Part shown: one piece after another, positions 27,012-39,400 of the stretch | Layout: each line of letters starts with the position of its first letter | Position numbering within the stretch: position 1 is the first letter of the stretch | NCBI GenBank assembly: GCA_015657535.1 | Contig: JADHZB010000759.1 | Span: 62,001 to 126,000 of the forward strand | Length of the DNA: 64,000 bases | Direction of reading: 5' to 3' | From: Nephromyces sp. MM_2019 | Taxonomy: Eukaryota; Apicomplexa; Aconoidasida; Nephromycida | The notes under the pieces: generated by a model | The model's database searches: none | Told to the model about the DNA's origin: nothing | Seen by the model: the letters and a program-made list of their open reading frames with translations, nothing else | Made by a program: the position numbers and the translations under genes

Positions 27012-30000
27012 GAAGTGACGTTAAATATACTCGTCTTTTCATGAAAGCCTTACTTCATCAAGAAAGACATCGCTACTGGTTTTTAGGACTTAAGTTGATA
27101 ATGTCATCGTTTTGAATGGACGTGCTATAGGATTATTATCCTTATAATTATCGCCTGTTGCATATCGCATTTTCAGGGCAGGAAAACATGGCATATTCCT
27201 GCTGCGGATTTCTTTTGCTTGTCTCGCGTACTTCCTCCTGTTGTACTTGAAGGAAGCTTTTGCAATGGGTACCGAAAATTTTTTTTTCACCTATATATGG
27301 ATATACCTACTTTGCTTTTTTATAGTAAACACGACTTGTGTTGTGCTCCAACTTCATGGATATCGGTGTGGGTCATTCTTAAAGTTGATGCTATCCCTCA
27401 TCTGAATATCTGTGGAACCGATATTATAGGAGCAAGAGCTCAGATATGTACGCTCATATCTACTTTTATCATTAAGGGGCTTGTAGTAAAGGTTAAAGTG
27501 TTTTCAGTTCGTAAAGCTTAAGGCTGCAACTTTTTTCAAAGCCAAGCGACACCTCCTGGGCGGACCGTAAGCTAAATTTGTCGCTTACGCTTCTGCTACT
27601 TCTGCCTGTTAGAAAAATTGTAATCTTAGCTATCTTGCAGACAATTTCAGAAAATTTTAGGAACCCCGCTGTATACTCTGGCTATGTAGCCTTGGTTGTG
27701 TGTATGCACCTATGAAACATTTTAAAAGAGTCTTTTGGCAGAAGATATTACGGAAGCCCAGTTAGCGAGTTTAACGACTCCAAAGAAGCTGCGTTCTAAA
27801 ATTATAGGAAGAAATAGTAGAATGAACCAGATTAAAAATTTGTTTGCGACAGCTCTCATTGGTGAGCATAATGTACATTCTCGCCGTCTGGATGCCGCGA
27901 TGTCATGGTTGCTTATATGGGAATTCTGTGTGCTGCTCGTGTTTTGCATTCTTGCTGATATCGTTCTTGTGAATGTAGTAAGCTTATGCTTGTTGGAAGG
28001 TCTTCCGCTCTCGTAGAACTGCGAAACAATGGAACATAGCATCTAATTAAATTTAGGTTTTTACTTCCAGTATACTTCCGGGCTTGTACTTATTCATTCC
28101 AAAAATCACCCACGACGCTGAGCAATACCATCCTGGAAGGTCTACGCGGTCAGTATGAGATGTAGGAGTCTAGCGAAGAATATACTAATTTTGCTGGTTG
28201 CCCCGCTAACGAAAATGTCAGCAAGTATATTTATTGATGGGCTGCGCATCAAGGATCCTTTAGAGAAGGCTATATTGCCACTCCTAGTGTCTTCCTTAGC
28301 TACGTGCGCACAAGCTTCCAGATCCTCTTGAACTGGAAGGAGGTGCTGCGAAACTCTAGCTTTTTATCTTGAAGGTTGGAAATTGCCTATTTTTTTTATT
28401 TGAACCAGGAATGCGTTCTACTACGCTTAGTTGTTTCCGTTTTGGAGACTGACACGTATGTTGCTAGATGAACGATCTGTCCCTACGCCAGAACTCGGCT
28501 TCCTGACCTCACTAGGATGTTTTGACATGAAAATATTTTCTAGCGGGGTACCTGATGCTCCTATAATTTTTTGTACTTTAAGTATGGTTATAATAATAAA
28601 CTGAGATCTAGGTGTGACTCTTAAGTTAAAAATTCCCAATTGTTATTAATCTCCAGCCAATGGTCCAGAACGGGCTTACTATACTGTAGATTAAGTCTAC
28701 GTGTGCACGACTATAGTATTCCGGCACAGTTCCGTGTCTGCCATATTGCAAAGATACCCTATTTAGAAAAGTTAACACTCTTACTTTTCTATCCCTTCAT
28801 GACCAAGATTTTTCGTGCAATTAACTTAAGAAGCTCTAATACCCAACTTAAACCTGAGTCATTAGAAATAACAGAGCAGTCCAGCGCTATTCTCTGCGCT
28901 TCTTTTCCGCTACCCGCCCATAGGAATAACATGCAACTGCAGCATGGTTCGCTTTAACTGCTTCATTTTCCTTTTTCAAACCAACTTTACTTTGCTATAC
29001 TCGCGCAATTTTGGACATTTTAGTCTCAGAAAATAGGCTAACTTCATTTTTTTGTAGAGAGCGCAGATAAAAGCGCAACTTTAATCACGGTATTTTTTGT
29101 TTTAAATTGTGCAAATATCCGATCAGATAACTACGCAGGGGCCCGTAAGTTCGCCGAGAGCGCGAATTAGGTCCTTTACGTTGCTACGGCTTTCAAAGTT
29201 TTAAGGGTCGCTCGAAACGCAATGTGTGAAACCATTTTGGAGGAGTTTAGCTGCTAAGTTCAAAGTAATCGGGCTATACGCATGGCTAATGCGTTACGGG
29301 ACTCCCTTGACATTGGTCCCGAGGTCATAGAATGTTCCGCATGAATAGCTTACACTTTCTTTAGACAACCGATGCAAAATCGTCCGGGTGGATTCTTGTA
29401 ATCGGCAAATAAATTAATCATAAAGCACACATTAAGCTTCATGAGTCTCAGTCCAGGATGATAATATGATACCCAAATATTGTTCTTCACCTCATATACC
29501 TGCTCAATTTTGCTGATTATAGTTGGAGTGGCTCAGAAAAACGCTAGGTACTCATAGCCACCGAAAAGCGAGGCAGTAAGACCCCGGGATGGAGACCTGT
29601 GAAATGATTGCGGGATTTTTGAACTTTCTTTAAAGACAGAAGTTGAAATAGTTGGTTCTGTCATCTTTTTAGCATGCTAGTAAACATACTCATTTGACAA
29701 GCACCTACTTTAGAAAAAAGCAAAGATTAGAGAAGACGACCTCAAAAAATCAAGAGGGCATGCTTTCACCGCAGCATCACAGGATGGGAGAAAATATTCT
29801 AGAATAACCTTCACGGCGATGACAACGGTAGTTCTGCTGAGCCACTACAGTGACCTCCCAGAGGAATGAGAGAAACAGGAGGCGATAAGAAAAAGCTTCC
29901 CTTTCCTTTAGGGCGCTTAAAAAACAATGCCCAGCTATATATTTGTTGCTGAGAAGTATTAAGACTAGCCGCTGCTCACATAGGTCACTAAATTGTATGC

Positions 30001-30116
30001 AAAAAGTGCCGGTGGGGTTATAGGCTACTAGACTGTGTACATATCTGACCTAAGCAAGCCTAAACAATAACTTCGATATCCGCGCGAAGTAGCCCCGGTG
30101 GGCCATCAATAAGTTT
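27012..30116. other. Convergent intergenic region, one orphan exon-like block
   Basis: This 3.1 kb lies between the 3' ends of Rag (+) and CENH3 (-). Apart from the exon-like block at about 27742-27862 (listed separately), I see no coding exon tied to a family. Several open frames of 70-105 codons occur, but they have no motif and no convincing splice context. The T-rich character seen under the Rag introns fades after about 27.5 kb. Confidence 0.45.
27742..27862 (+). CDS. Possible isolated exon of unrecognised protein
   Basis: A 40-codon open block is bounded by a plausible acceptor (CTTTTGGCAG ending near 27741) and a strong donor (ATTG then GTGAGC near 27862). It reads DITEAQLASLTTPKKL, then a basic stretch and NQIKNLFATAL, an amphipathic helix-like composition that looks more like protein than chance. 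I do not recognise the family. It begins 730 bases after the Rag stop on the same strand. It could be an alternative 3' exon of Rag or an exon of a small plus-strand gene, but no matching neighbours were found. The opposite strand also has a long open frame across it. Low confidence. Confidence 0.25.
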
Positions 30117-32323
30117 TTATACATCCCTCCCTCTGATTCTCCGTGCTAAATGCAAATCCTTTGGCATCAGCGTGACACGATTAGCATGAAGTGAGCACAA
30201 GTATGCATCTTCGAAGATACCAACAAGATAGGCTTCTGCCGCACATTGCATCGCTTGAAGGGCCTCAGAAGTATACCTGAAGCGATAAATTATCCGCAAT
30301 TTGACCTCAAAAATACAGGAGTATCATTATGGGCCTCAAATGATCCAACATTGATTAGTTTGAGCATTCAAAGAATATACAAAAATGACACACTTGCGGA
30401 AGCACCGAGAAAATCAAGCAATATTTCCAGCCTTTGAGAGGCAAGTGGTTGCTTACTGCCGTACAATTAAAAAATTCATTTGTCTTGCATAGTTTCAAGA
30501 GAGCCACAATTATAGATGTTAACGCGAATTCATATATTGCCATAAAATAAGTCTTAGTCTTACCTATAAATTTGACCAGGTACCTCATACCTCTGAGTAC
30601 ACTCACGAACCAGCCGAGCAAAGGGTAATTTTGGGATCAATAGCTCAGTGGATGACTGAAGGACCAGATAAACTTTCCATCAAAGTGGCTCTCATGCGCA
30701 TATATAGTTTCACAAGCAAAATTGGATGAAACTCACAAACGGGGTATGGAGAAATCAAATCATTTCGATTTTAGCGTGACTCTGCACAGAGCTAGATACA
30801 GAGAACTATGCTAAAAATATAAAAAAGAACATAGCCTACTAATAAATCATCTAACAAAATATCATCAAAAAAAATTTTACCGCCGGAAAGCGAATCATAA
30901 TATCAAAGTATCTCCCATTAGCGCCACTAATACATTAAGCACTCTATAAAAGATGATATTTCTTGAGGAGTATATGATTTTCAATCTATACCTATTTTAA
31001 TTTATTTTTATTGCCTCTTATTATTCTTCTCAATATCCTTCTTTATAGCTTCAGCATAGAATAAAGGCACCAAATCTCCTAAAATTAGTAGAACTAGGGC
31101 GACCCAGGGAGGCGCACTACACACAAAGAGTTCATGAAGTACCTGGAACTTTCGAATCTCCTTTAAAGCTTTCACACCTGGGCGATAACGGTGAGGGCGA
31201 TGTCCGCCATCCATAGAAGTTGTTCGAGTATTCCTCCCCTGGGGACCTAGGAAAGCATTATCGGCGTTTGTAGATATGAATACCTTATAGAAGGATATTA
31301 TAATATTTTTTTATAGCGTAAAAAGGGATAGTGGGAAGGAGGGAGGTACGTGCTAGTTAAAAAAACACTAAAAGGAGATCAGAGGACTACGAAATACTAC
31401 TCCAGTTGGAATTGCGCTAAAAGAACACCACATGGAATAAAACGACAAACCCCAGTAGAATCTTACGGCCTGAAGAAGTTGACGTTTGCAAAAATGTATA
31501 CACTGGCAATTTCGCGAAGAAAGCACTCAAAATAAGCAGCCATCAAATAAGACTATTTGATGATAATCACAGGCACTTGCTAGACAAGTCACTGAATAAA
31601 GTGTTCAAAAAGTGCATGCAAGCTTTTAAAAAAGGCGTGGAGGTGGCAATAACCTTATATAAGCGCTCTGATGTTTAGAATTTTACACATTCCAGCCTTT
31701 AGAATAACATGAAAACTTAGAACTAATGCACCACCAGTATATTCAGCTACGAATGCGTATGCATAAACTAAATCTTACGGCGAGGTGAAAGTCTTCTTGC
31801 TTCATTAATTGAGGAAGAGAAGCGAGCGCGAAGATGTTTATCTGGAGATAATGTACTATCCGTAGATCTTCTAACTTCCGATGGCAACCTATGAAACATT
31901 TCCGCCATAGAATTAAAGAAATATTCTTTTAAGGAAGGGGGGTGCTGCGTGTGTGCTCAAATCCGACACACACACAGCAGAAAATATCTTATCCTTTAGA
32001 ATAAGAGAACTGGTGATAGATGAACAGAATTACATGGGAATTATCACTATTTCTAGACAGGCTAACTACTCCATAATTTACTTGCTTGTAAAATTTCATG
32101 AAAAATTAATTAAAAATTGCAGTTTTGGTGTATAAAAGGTATCATCTTTAGTATATATGCAAGCAAAGAGTAGGCCAGCAGCAAAAATCGAATAATACCT
32201 GTTTCTGCCACTACCGCTGTGAGGTCGAGGGGGAGGTTGCTGATTCATAGCAGCGGAGAAAACACTGTGTAAGCTTTGTGGCTCGGATCGCCTACGTGGG
32301 CTAGTAACTTTTGATCTTGCCAT
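30117..32323 (-). CDS. CENH3: Centromeric histone H3 variant (CENH3/CENP-A)
   Basis: Five exons on the minus strand: 32323-32199, 31888-31779, 31246-31143, 30655-30564 and 30276-30117. Phases 2, 1, 0, 2 agree and give 196 residues. CENP-A replaces H3 in centromeric nucleosomes and specifies where kinetochores form. Residues 1-95 are a long tail beginning MARSK, rich in R, S and P (SPRRRSEP), unlike any canonical H3 tail. From residue 96 the histone fold is clear: [18 protein letters not shown] (alpha-N), [18 protein letters not shown] (alpha-1), [23 protein letters not shown] (alpha-2) and [17 protein letters not shown] (alpha-3). Diagnostic for CENH3 over H3 are the diverged tail, a loop 1 about two residues longer than in H3 (residues about 134-146, [14 protein letters not shown]), the TSEAL start of alpha-2, and [11 protein letters not shown]. 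The gene is spliced; many H3 genes have no introns. It starts at the only ATG before the tail. It converges on the Rag gene to its left. Confidence 0.93.
31943..31979. repeat. Imperfect TG/CA inverted repeat in CENH3 intron 1
   Basis: The left arm TGCTGCGTGTGTG (31943-31955) can pair with the right arm CACACACACAGCA (31967-31979) with a single bulge or mismatch, leaving a loop of about 11 bases. It lies 55 to 90 bases from the acceptor of CENH3 exon 2, so it would form a hairpin in the pre-mRNA near the 3' splice site. Regulatory meaning is speculative. Confidence 0.5.
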
Positions 32324-35300
32324 GTTTTTAATAAATAGTAAAACAAAAAGAAGGGCTGCTAGTATATACTGTAAGATTCAGAAAGGATGCCAATAATTTT
32401 GTTGTAGTTGCTCCTGTAGGTATACACATAAGTGCTAGAATCAATGTAAATGAAATATTCTATTCGTGCGTTTCTTGACATACCTTTCAATGGGATATTA
32501 TGTCGTCAGCATTACTCTCTCTTTCGAGAGTGCATGCACAATTTGGACCTGCTGGTGGGTATTCAAGTCATAGAAATCAGCCTAATTAGCGGAAGCAGCT
32601 CGTACCGTGACGGAAGTCTTCCAGCAGAGATATGCTTCTCATCCGAGAGACTTGAAAAAGTTGGTTTTGAAATGAGAAAACCTATTCTACCCTAATTATT
32701 CAGTTAAGCAACAGAGAAAGCTAATCCCTACATAATTAGGTCTCAGAGAATAGGTTACAAGCAAAAGTGATGAGTTTCAATCATTTTTACAATCATAAAA
32801 CAAATTTGAGCTCATATGCTACCGTAACGCTTAACTTTACGACTTAAAACTAATGAAGGATAGCTATATTTCCTGGGATTTTTAGAAAAGCAGTTTATGG
32901 TGTTGAACACTGCTTTATCAGAATCACCTTAAATATTTTTGGCATTGTAGTTTTGAAGTTAAATAAATCAATGTGATTCTTTCTACTTTGTAGTAGCATA
33001 TGGCGCAAGAAAATGCTCTGTTAATAAAATTTTTAGAAAACATGCCTTGATGTATAGAGCCCACAAAGCATTCCCCCGCTCAGCTTCCCATATATTTTTC
33101 ACACGGTGGGGCACTGTGACAGGCGTAAGCATTTTATGAGTAAAGAAACACTACAAAGTCAATACACTGGGGCACAAAGATTCCCAGGTATTCAGTGATA
33201 ACAGGACATTCACTAAATTTAACCTGAGTTCGCCAGCAGATGCTACCTCACATCATCAAATACATCTGGGCATGTTTCTGAGCAGCTCAGAGCTGAAGTT
33301 CAGCGCAAAAACATGACCAAAAAATAGTCGGTAAACACGAAACAAAGAGAGTGCATGATTCTCTGCGTATACTAGAGAAAAAAAATTATGCTAAACATCC
33401 TATTGGGGCTATCGTGTTATATATTTATCAGAGCTAGGGTGCACGGCTTGAAAAGGAATATAAAGCGGTCATTATTGACTAGCATTGCCATAGTACAGAT
33501 GTATTTGACCCAGTCAGTTAGTGTTTCGTGAAGTTTACCTATCAAGCAGCTGACCCCAATAGAACGAATCCTAAATTGAATCATTTCGAAGGCGACCTTT
33601 ATATTGAGGGACTTAATTAGTAAACCAGCACCTCTAAAAGGCATTCACAGGCAAACAGAGTCTGCGGAGAATGCAATGGAATTTAAGTAGCCCCTGCCAA
33701 TCGCCAAGACACAATTGTCTTTACAGGATAATACATTCTGAGTAACGCATTAACCTGTCGAAAGAAGTGGCGCTATATAAAATATTACATTACATGTGCG
33801 ACCACCACATGAAGTACAACACATGCTTAACGCTAAAACAATCAACCATAAGATTAATCAATGAGGGCAGACGATGTAGCAGATTTCATAGATCCGCGGA
33901 ATCCCAACACATTGATTTTTGATGAACAATTGCCCATCCGACAAAACCGGGGAACTATTGTGGATCATTTCACATGATGCGCCTCTCAACAGTAGCGGGT
34001 ACCCGTAAGGCTGGGAACACCAATTAAAAAGAAAGGAACAGCATCAAATTGCTAGAAACTTTGGTATATCTCTCCATTGACAGAGAATATGCAAAGGCTA
34101 TGATTCCGGGAAAGAGCTATTGAATAAATTTTTTTTGACGCTTTTCTGGGAGCGAGTGTAGCGAAGGTGATGTGGGTGCCTGATTTCCGTTGTGCACGAG
34201 CGGAAGCACAGGTATAATTATATAGTCCTTTACAATGACAGGATTCAGAGCTGGTGTAGCCGGTGCTGGTAGATCAATGTAGTCATCATTGTGGAAGGAC
34301 GGTGCAGCTGCACGCGATTCCGATGGCAGAATACATAGTATCTTTAGGACTTACTTATCTAGTGACTTGATTACTCTAGGGGATTACAGAAGAGGTTGAG
34401 CATCATCAGCATCGACGGATGAACTTTGGGGCGTAAGCTCGTAGCAGTTATTAGTTCTCCCTTAGTTGAAGTCGTGATGCCTGCGTTCACTGCATAGCGG
34501 ATATTCCATCCTTTTGGTAGAATTAAGGATAGAAAAAATTCGCAAGACAATAGTTTAACTTGTGTTAACACTGCCATTAGCAGGTTTGATATCACTTATA
34601 TAATCCTGTTTCTTTAGTTTGCTCGAAATTATTTCTATAATGTGCTACTCTTGGAGCATAATACCAAAATTCTTGTATACTTGTGCTGCCTTCATATAGG
34701 GCTATGTAGAGCCACTGCTGACATCAAAAAGCATATAATAAAGGGTTATTATCCACCGTCGTGTAGCCACTTATATTTAAGCTAGTCGATTCTCATCAGT
34801 TCTTATAAACTTTGGAGGTTAGAATAATTAAGAAAGGAGGAGTAAATAAGAATATTTTCAGCATTTCTTGAATTGCTAAACGGTTATAATGGCCTGAATG
34901 ACCTACAGCGGTATTCTGCTTCGAAGGTGAAACTAAAGTGTATCCTCTGAAAAAAAACACTCTGCTATGGGAACAGCAACAAAGGGAAACAACAAAAGCA
35001 AAGCCTGTAATACTTCATGAGGTTAATGTATGGAATACTAAATAGTGACGCTTTGGAGGGATTTACTGTGAACTACCAACAACTGTGTAGCATTATTTGA
35101 AGCATGTGGTGCTTTTTACTCTTAAAAAAAGTCTCGGTCTGGTATAAAGAAAACTCTTAAAAAGTTATTCATGGCTGCTTGCATATGAAACCAGGCCTGA
35201 CCAGCCCGAAAGAATAAGCTTAACACCAAGAGATACCGCCGTTGATTCTTGTTTGCTTTACTCGCGGGAAATGGGGTAAATTTTTGGTGAGACATCTAAG

Positions 35301-36410
35301 TTTATTATGAAAAATAATAGTTATCAGGTGAAAAGGTTATATGCTATGGTGCTCTATAGCTGTAGTGGGATGATCTCGTCTCCTTTGAAGCAATAACAGC
35401 TGTGACAGTTGAAGCGTCACAACTGAAAGGCTGGAGTTTTTACTGAAGGCGCATCTCAACTTAAGACAGAAAAAAAGATTCTCGCTGGCTCCAGCGGCGT
35501 GTCATATGAAGTGCTACAAAGATGCTAAATTAGTGTACAATATTTCGATACCTCTCTGTCATACGCTATTCAATGTAAAATGTTGATCCCCGCAGGGATA
35601 CGACCTGAGTTCTTGGAAGATTACCTTTTAAAGCTGGATTGAAAACATTTTATTACAAAAAATAGTATCCAATTTTTGTGGCTTAACAAAAAGGCGTTCT
35701 CGTCAAAATATAACACAAAAATGTTACAATTAAAATCCGTATTGAGTATTTTATAAATACCTCGATAGCTGATACATAATGCAAGGAAAGTCCTGTGCTC
35801 TTCATTTAAAAAGTGAAAAAAACCGTGGTACCGCTGCTGTCACTTGTATTATCGAAACTTTTGTACAGCTATAGGAGTGTTATGAAAGTAAAAAACTGTG
35901 AATCATAATGGAGCAACTCAAGAAATCGAATAAAATTCTAGGTATATTGCCCCAAGCCTATTTTTTTGAACTGCCTTATACCCTATTTTACCTGTCGTGC
36001 TTTGCTAATTTTAACTGCTACAAGTTTATAATAAATCTAAAGGTATTCAATTTATAGGAGGAGCATTGTTGCTTATGTACACTAAGTGCCACTTGTTGCG
36101 CAGAATTTCTTTGCTAAGCTTTTTTCTTCAAGAAAATTGCTAATGATTTGTGCTGCAGATTTTAAAACTTTTCTAGCTGAATAGATATTAAAACTAAGTA
36201 ATAGATGCGCATTTTTGAGATTGGTGCGTTACGCTGTTTCTTAAATTGAATCTTCCCTCATTATTTAGCAAGATGTATGACTACCACTATGATATACCGG
36301 ATAGGTAAGCAGGCCATGGTCTGTTTCGGTTACTTATCACTTCATTTGACGCCATTTTGCTCTTTACAGGATTTAATCCTTTGCTCGAAGCAAGGTGCAA
36401 TCCAAGCACC
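32324..36410. other. Divergent intergenic region CENH3 / PIG-S
   Basis: Four kilobases between the divergent CENH3 (-) and PIG-S (+) starts, expected to contain both promoters. A minus-strand open block at 34117-34345 looks coding and is listed separately. A second minus-strand frame at 33417-33644 (75 codons from an ATG) is unrecognised and may be chance. The remainder is AT-rich without recognisable features. The bases just before 36370 form a pyrimidine-ending CAG acceptor, so PIG-S probably has a 5' UTR intron. Confidence 0.45.
34117..34345 (-). CDS. Possible C-terminal exon of unrecognised proline-rich protein
   Basis: A minus-strand frame runs open for about 75 codons to a TAG at 34119-34117. 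It is richer in GC than its surroundings and has protein-like composition: FHNDDYIDLPAPATPAL, then a hydrophobic strand (VIVKDYIIIPVLPLV), then a basic end (LPEKRQKKF). There is no ATG in the frame, so it would be a terminal exon. An adjacent minus-strand open frame at 34371-34595 (LPKGWNIRYAVNAGI) could supply an upstream exon, but I could not join the two with good splice signals and a normal intron length. I do not recognise a family. Low confidence. Confidence 0.3.
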
Positions 36411-39400
36411 ATGGAAGAAAAGAGGAAGGCGAACATCATAATCCACGCTTTGTGGACGGGCATTTGTATCTTAGTATTTTTTCTGCATCATCCATCTATG
36501 AAGATTCCTGGATTAACTAAATTCACAGTTTGGTTTCTTGATGATGGAGAAAAAGCTCTATCTTCCATTGAAACTTTTTGCAATAACGCTTGCCACTTTT
36601 CACAAAAGCCACATACTGCCTATGCAGAACGTGAGATGATGTATAGTAAAAGCGGAAAAAAGCAAAAATGGGCTTCATCACGAGATATCAAGCAGAAACC
36701 TGGCAGCACTATGCGCAATGAGGTAAGTGACGCTTTAGTGGAGCTTCCTCTGCACCTCATTATCGACGATGTTAATTGCTCGAATACAAAATTAAAAAGC
36801 AATAGTAATAAAGTTATCATGCAAAAAAGGAGTGTGGTTGCGGAAAATATTTTTGAGATCTTGAAATTAGCCACAAAAATGCCTAAACATTCTCCAGAAG
36901 ATAACAAAAAAAAAACAAAAAAACCTGATGGCAAAAGCAGTACTATAGGAAACGCAAGGATGGTTAACCACTGGGAGTGGCTGCAAGAGAACTCTAGTAT
37001 TATATCTGAGCTAAATGGCTGTACTGTACTTCATGAAAAAGTTCATTATGACGCAAATAAAGATTTATGCAAGTTCTGGGAGGGAGGAAACCGAGTTGAG
37101 GCGCAAATAAATCCCGCCCAAGTTGAGAATCATGCCAAAAAGGGTTCACACGGAAAGCATACCTGGCTGTATTCTACTTTTATGAATCAACTTGAAAGTA
37201 TACCGAATTTTAGTCTAGTCAGGCATATTTATATCATCAATACCTATAGAGACATGCAAATACCTGATGCTAATATACATTTACCATCTTATTTGGATTT
37301 ACTTGACAATGGATCCATCGTTCTCACCTTAGTGAGAGAACCAACTTACGAAGAAGCTATCAATTTAGCGAGATACACGGCTGTCTTTGCAATACGAAGC
37401 ATCCTCAAAATTCCTACAGAGATGAAATTTTTTTTCTCTTCTGAATATTTTCTAAACTTTTGGATTATGGGGGACTCTTCTTCTTTAGATAAGGTTAGAT
37501 ATCTTCTGCTGTGTAATGCTGGTAAAAGGATGCAACTTTTTAAAAAAATTTCAAGCGGCTAGCATTTCTTATTTATTTTTTATGCTGCTGTTTCCCAGTG
37601 CTTCAAATGAAAAACATTAACATTATTTTTTTGGTTTCACATTTCACTACCAAACCTAGATAGGATATAAAACTTCCCGAACCTCTCGAGGAGATGATTT
37701 GGATATTAAGGCTGGAGAGGACTTCGCATCGTCCAAAGAATGCAACAGAGATTGCAATCAAGTTTCTGAGGAGACCGTGCAACCAGCAATTTGTGGATGC
37801 CCTGATAGACTAGGGGGCTGGAGCTTTATTAAAGATATGTACCACCCTCATCTCAGTACATTTTTTGACAAATTAAGCTATTGTCACCACTTTATTATGG
37901 AATCTCAGGTTCTAAATTCGTTAATTTTCTTGATTCGGCTCAATTTTTTGATATTAGCGAGGTCTTTCTATATCCATATTGTCTCTAATTCCATTCCATC
38001 TTTTTTAATTGCGAAAGAACTACAGCTGCCTCCTGATGTTAAGTAACAGCTCATTTTGCTCCAGTGCGAAAGTTTGTTTTAAATGCCTTAATTAATTTGG
38101 TAATAACACAGTAAAATTAAGAGTCTTGTGGATAGCGGATTATCTATTCCATGAAGTAACGCTAGGCGTAATAGCTTCGATTCATCCAATGAATCATGCA
38201 TGACGACTCCGTGATCTTCAGTGTCCTCTGAGCCACGCCTTGTATAAAGCTATTTCAACTAATTTTGGTAGTCACGTTTTTATAAGGCATTAAAAGATGT
38301 GAAAATTTATTTTAATGTTCTAGTTTCACATGATCAGCTGAGCGTTGAGCTGTTTAGCATAATTGTGGATGCCTGTCTTTAAGCCCTTTCGCCAAATGTC
38401 CGTTTTCTTCCTTGTAAAAAATTTGTTGTTCAGTCATGACGAAGTCACTGTTTTGAGCAGCAAAATGAAAAGAATGCACACGACCCGGTATATTTCATGC
38501 GCTCTGAGTTTTTTGAATTATGTGATGTGTTTTTCATTTGTCTATACATTGTATTTCAGAAAGAAAGCCGTTTTACAGCATTGTTCAAGTTTGCTTTTTT
38601 AAGCTTAATAAACTTGCATGGCAAAGCATCTGAAATATGTTTAAATTTTCTTTGCTTGTTTGCGGATGTTTTATATCGCTAGGTTATCCCGTATGCGGAT
38701 ATTAGAGATCTTTTCGCTGCTTCCAGTGTGAGTCACCCCTTTATAATACTAGATGAGCGAAGTATTCCGAAATTTGACACCATGCTTTCGAAAGTTGCTC
38801 CAGAAAGTATGTTTTATGAGGGAACAAACTGGCCTAGCCATACTGTAAACTTAGTAGCGTACTTCTCGAAAGTGAATACGGAGAAAAGAAACAATATCCT
38901 CCTTGGAAGCTACACCTCTTACAGCGATTCCAATTCAATCTTTGTCTTCCAGCCTTTAGAAGTGAGTTCGTGCACTATGGCACCTATGCAAGCATTTTTG
39001 AGACGTAAAACTTTAATGCCAAAAACGCAATTTATACACCATCCTTTATTTTTTACCTGCAAAGTACCAAAGTATCACTTACGCTAAATTTGAACTAATA
39101 AATAAAGCGTATTTTCAACCTGTGTAGTAAATATTTATATCTGCTAACTAAGCGAATCCCTGTTGTGAATCTAAATTCCAATATTTTACGCTCAAGAGAT
39201 CTTACATGTGCATAATATCTCTGGTATTACTTATTCACGTGCATAAAGACCCTTTGGTACTAGTTTCATGAACTCATGTTTTTATTGTGTAGATCAATAT
39301 GTTTGCAGTTGCGCCAATGTGTTCACCACGGCGGAACTTGTTAATAAATAATGATTACTGTAGTTGTTGGTGTCGCTAAACACTGTGATAGAAATAGCGT

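Noticed and set aside
36272..36306. Upstream PIG-S coding exon (MYDYHYDIPD) ending at a GTAAGC donor
   Set aside because: Splicing it to the acceptor at 36369 gives an immediate in-frame stop (TAA), so it is at most 5' UTR.
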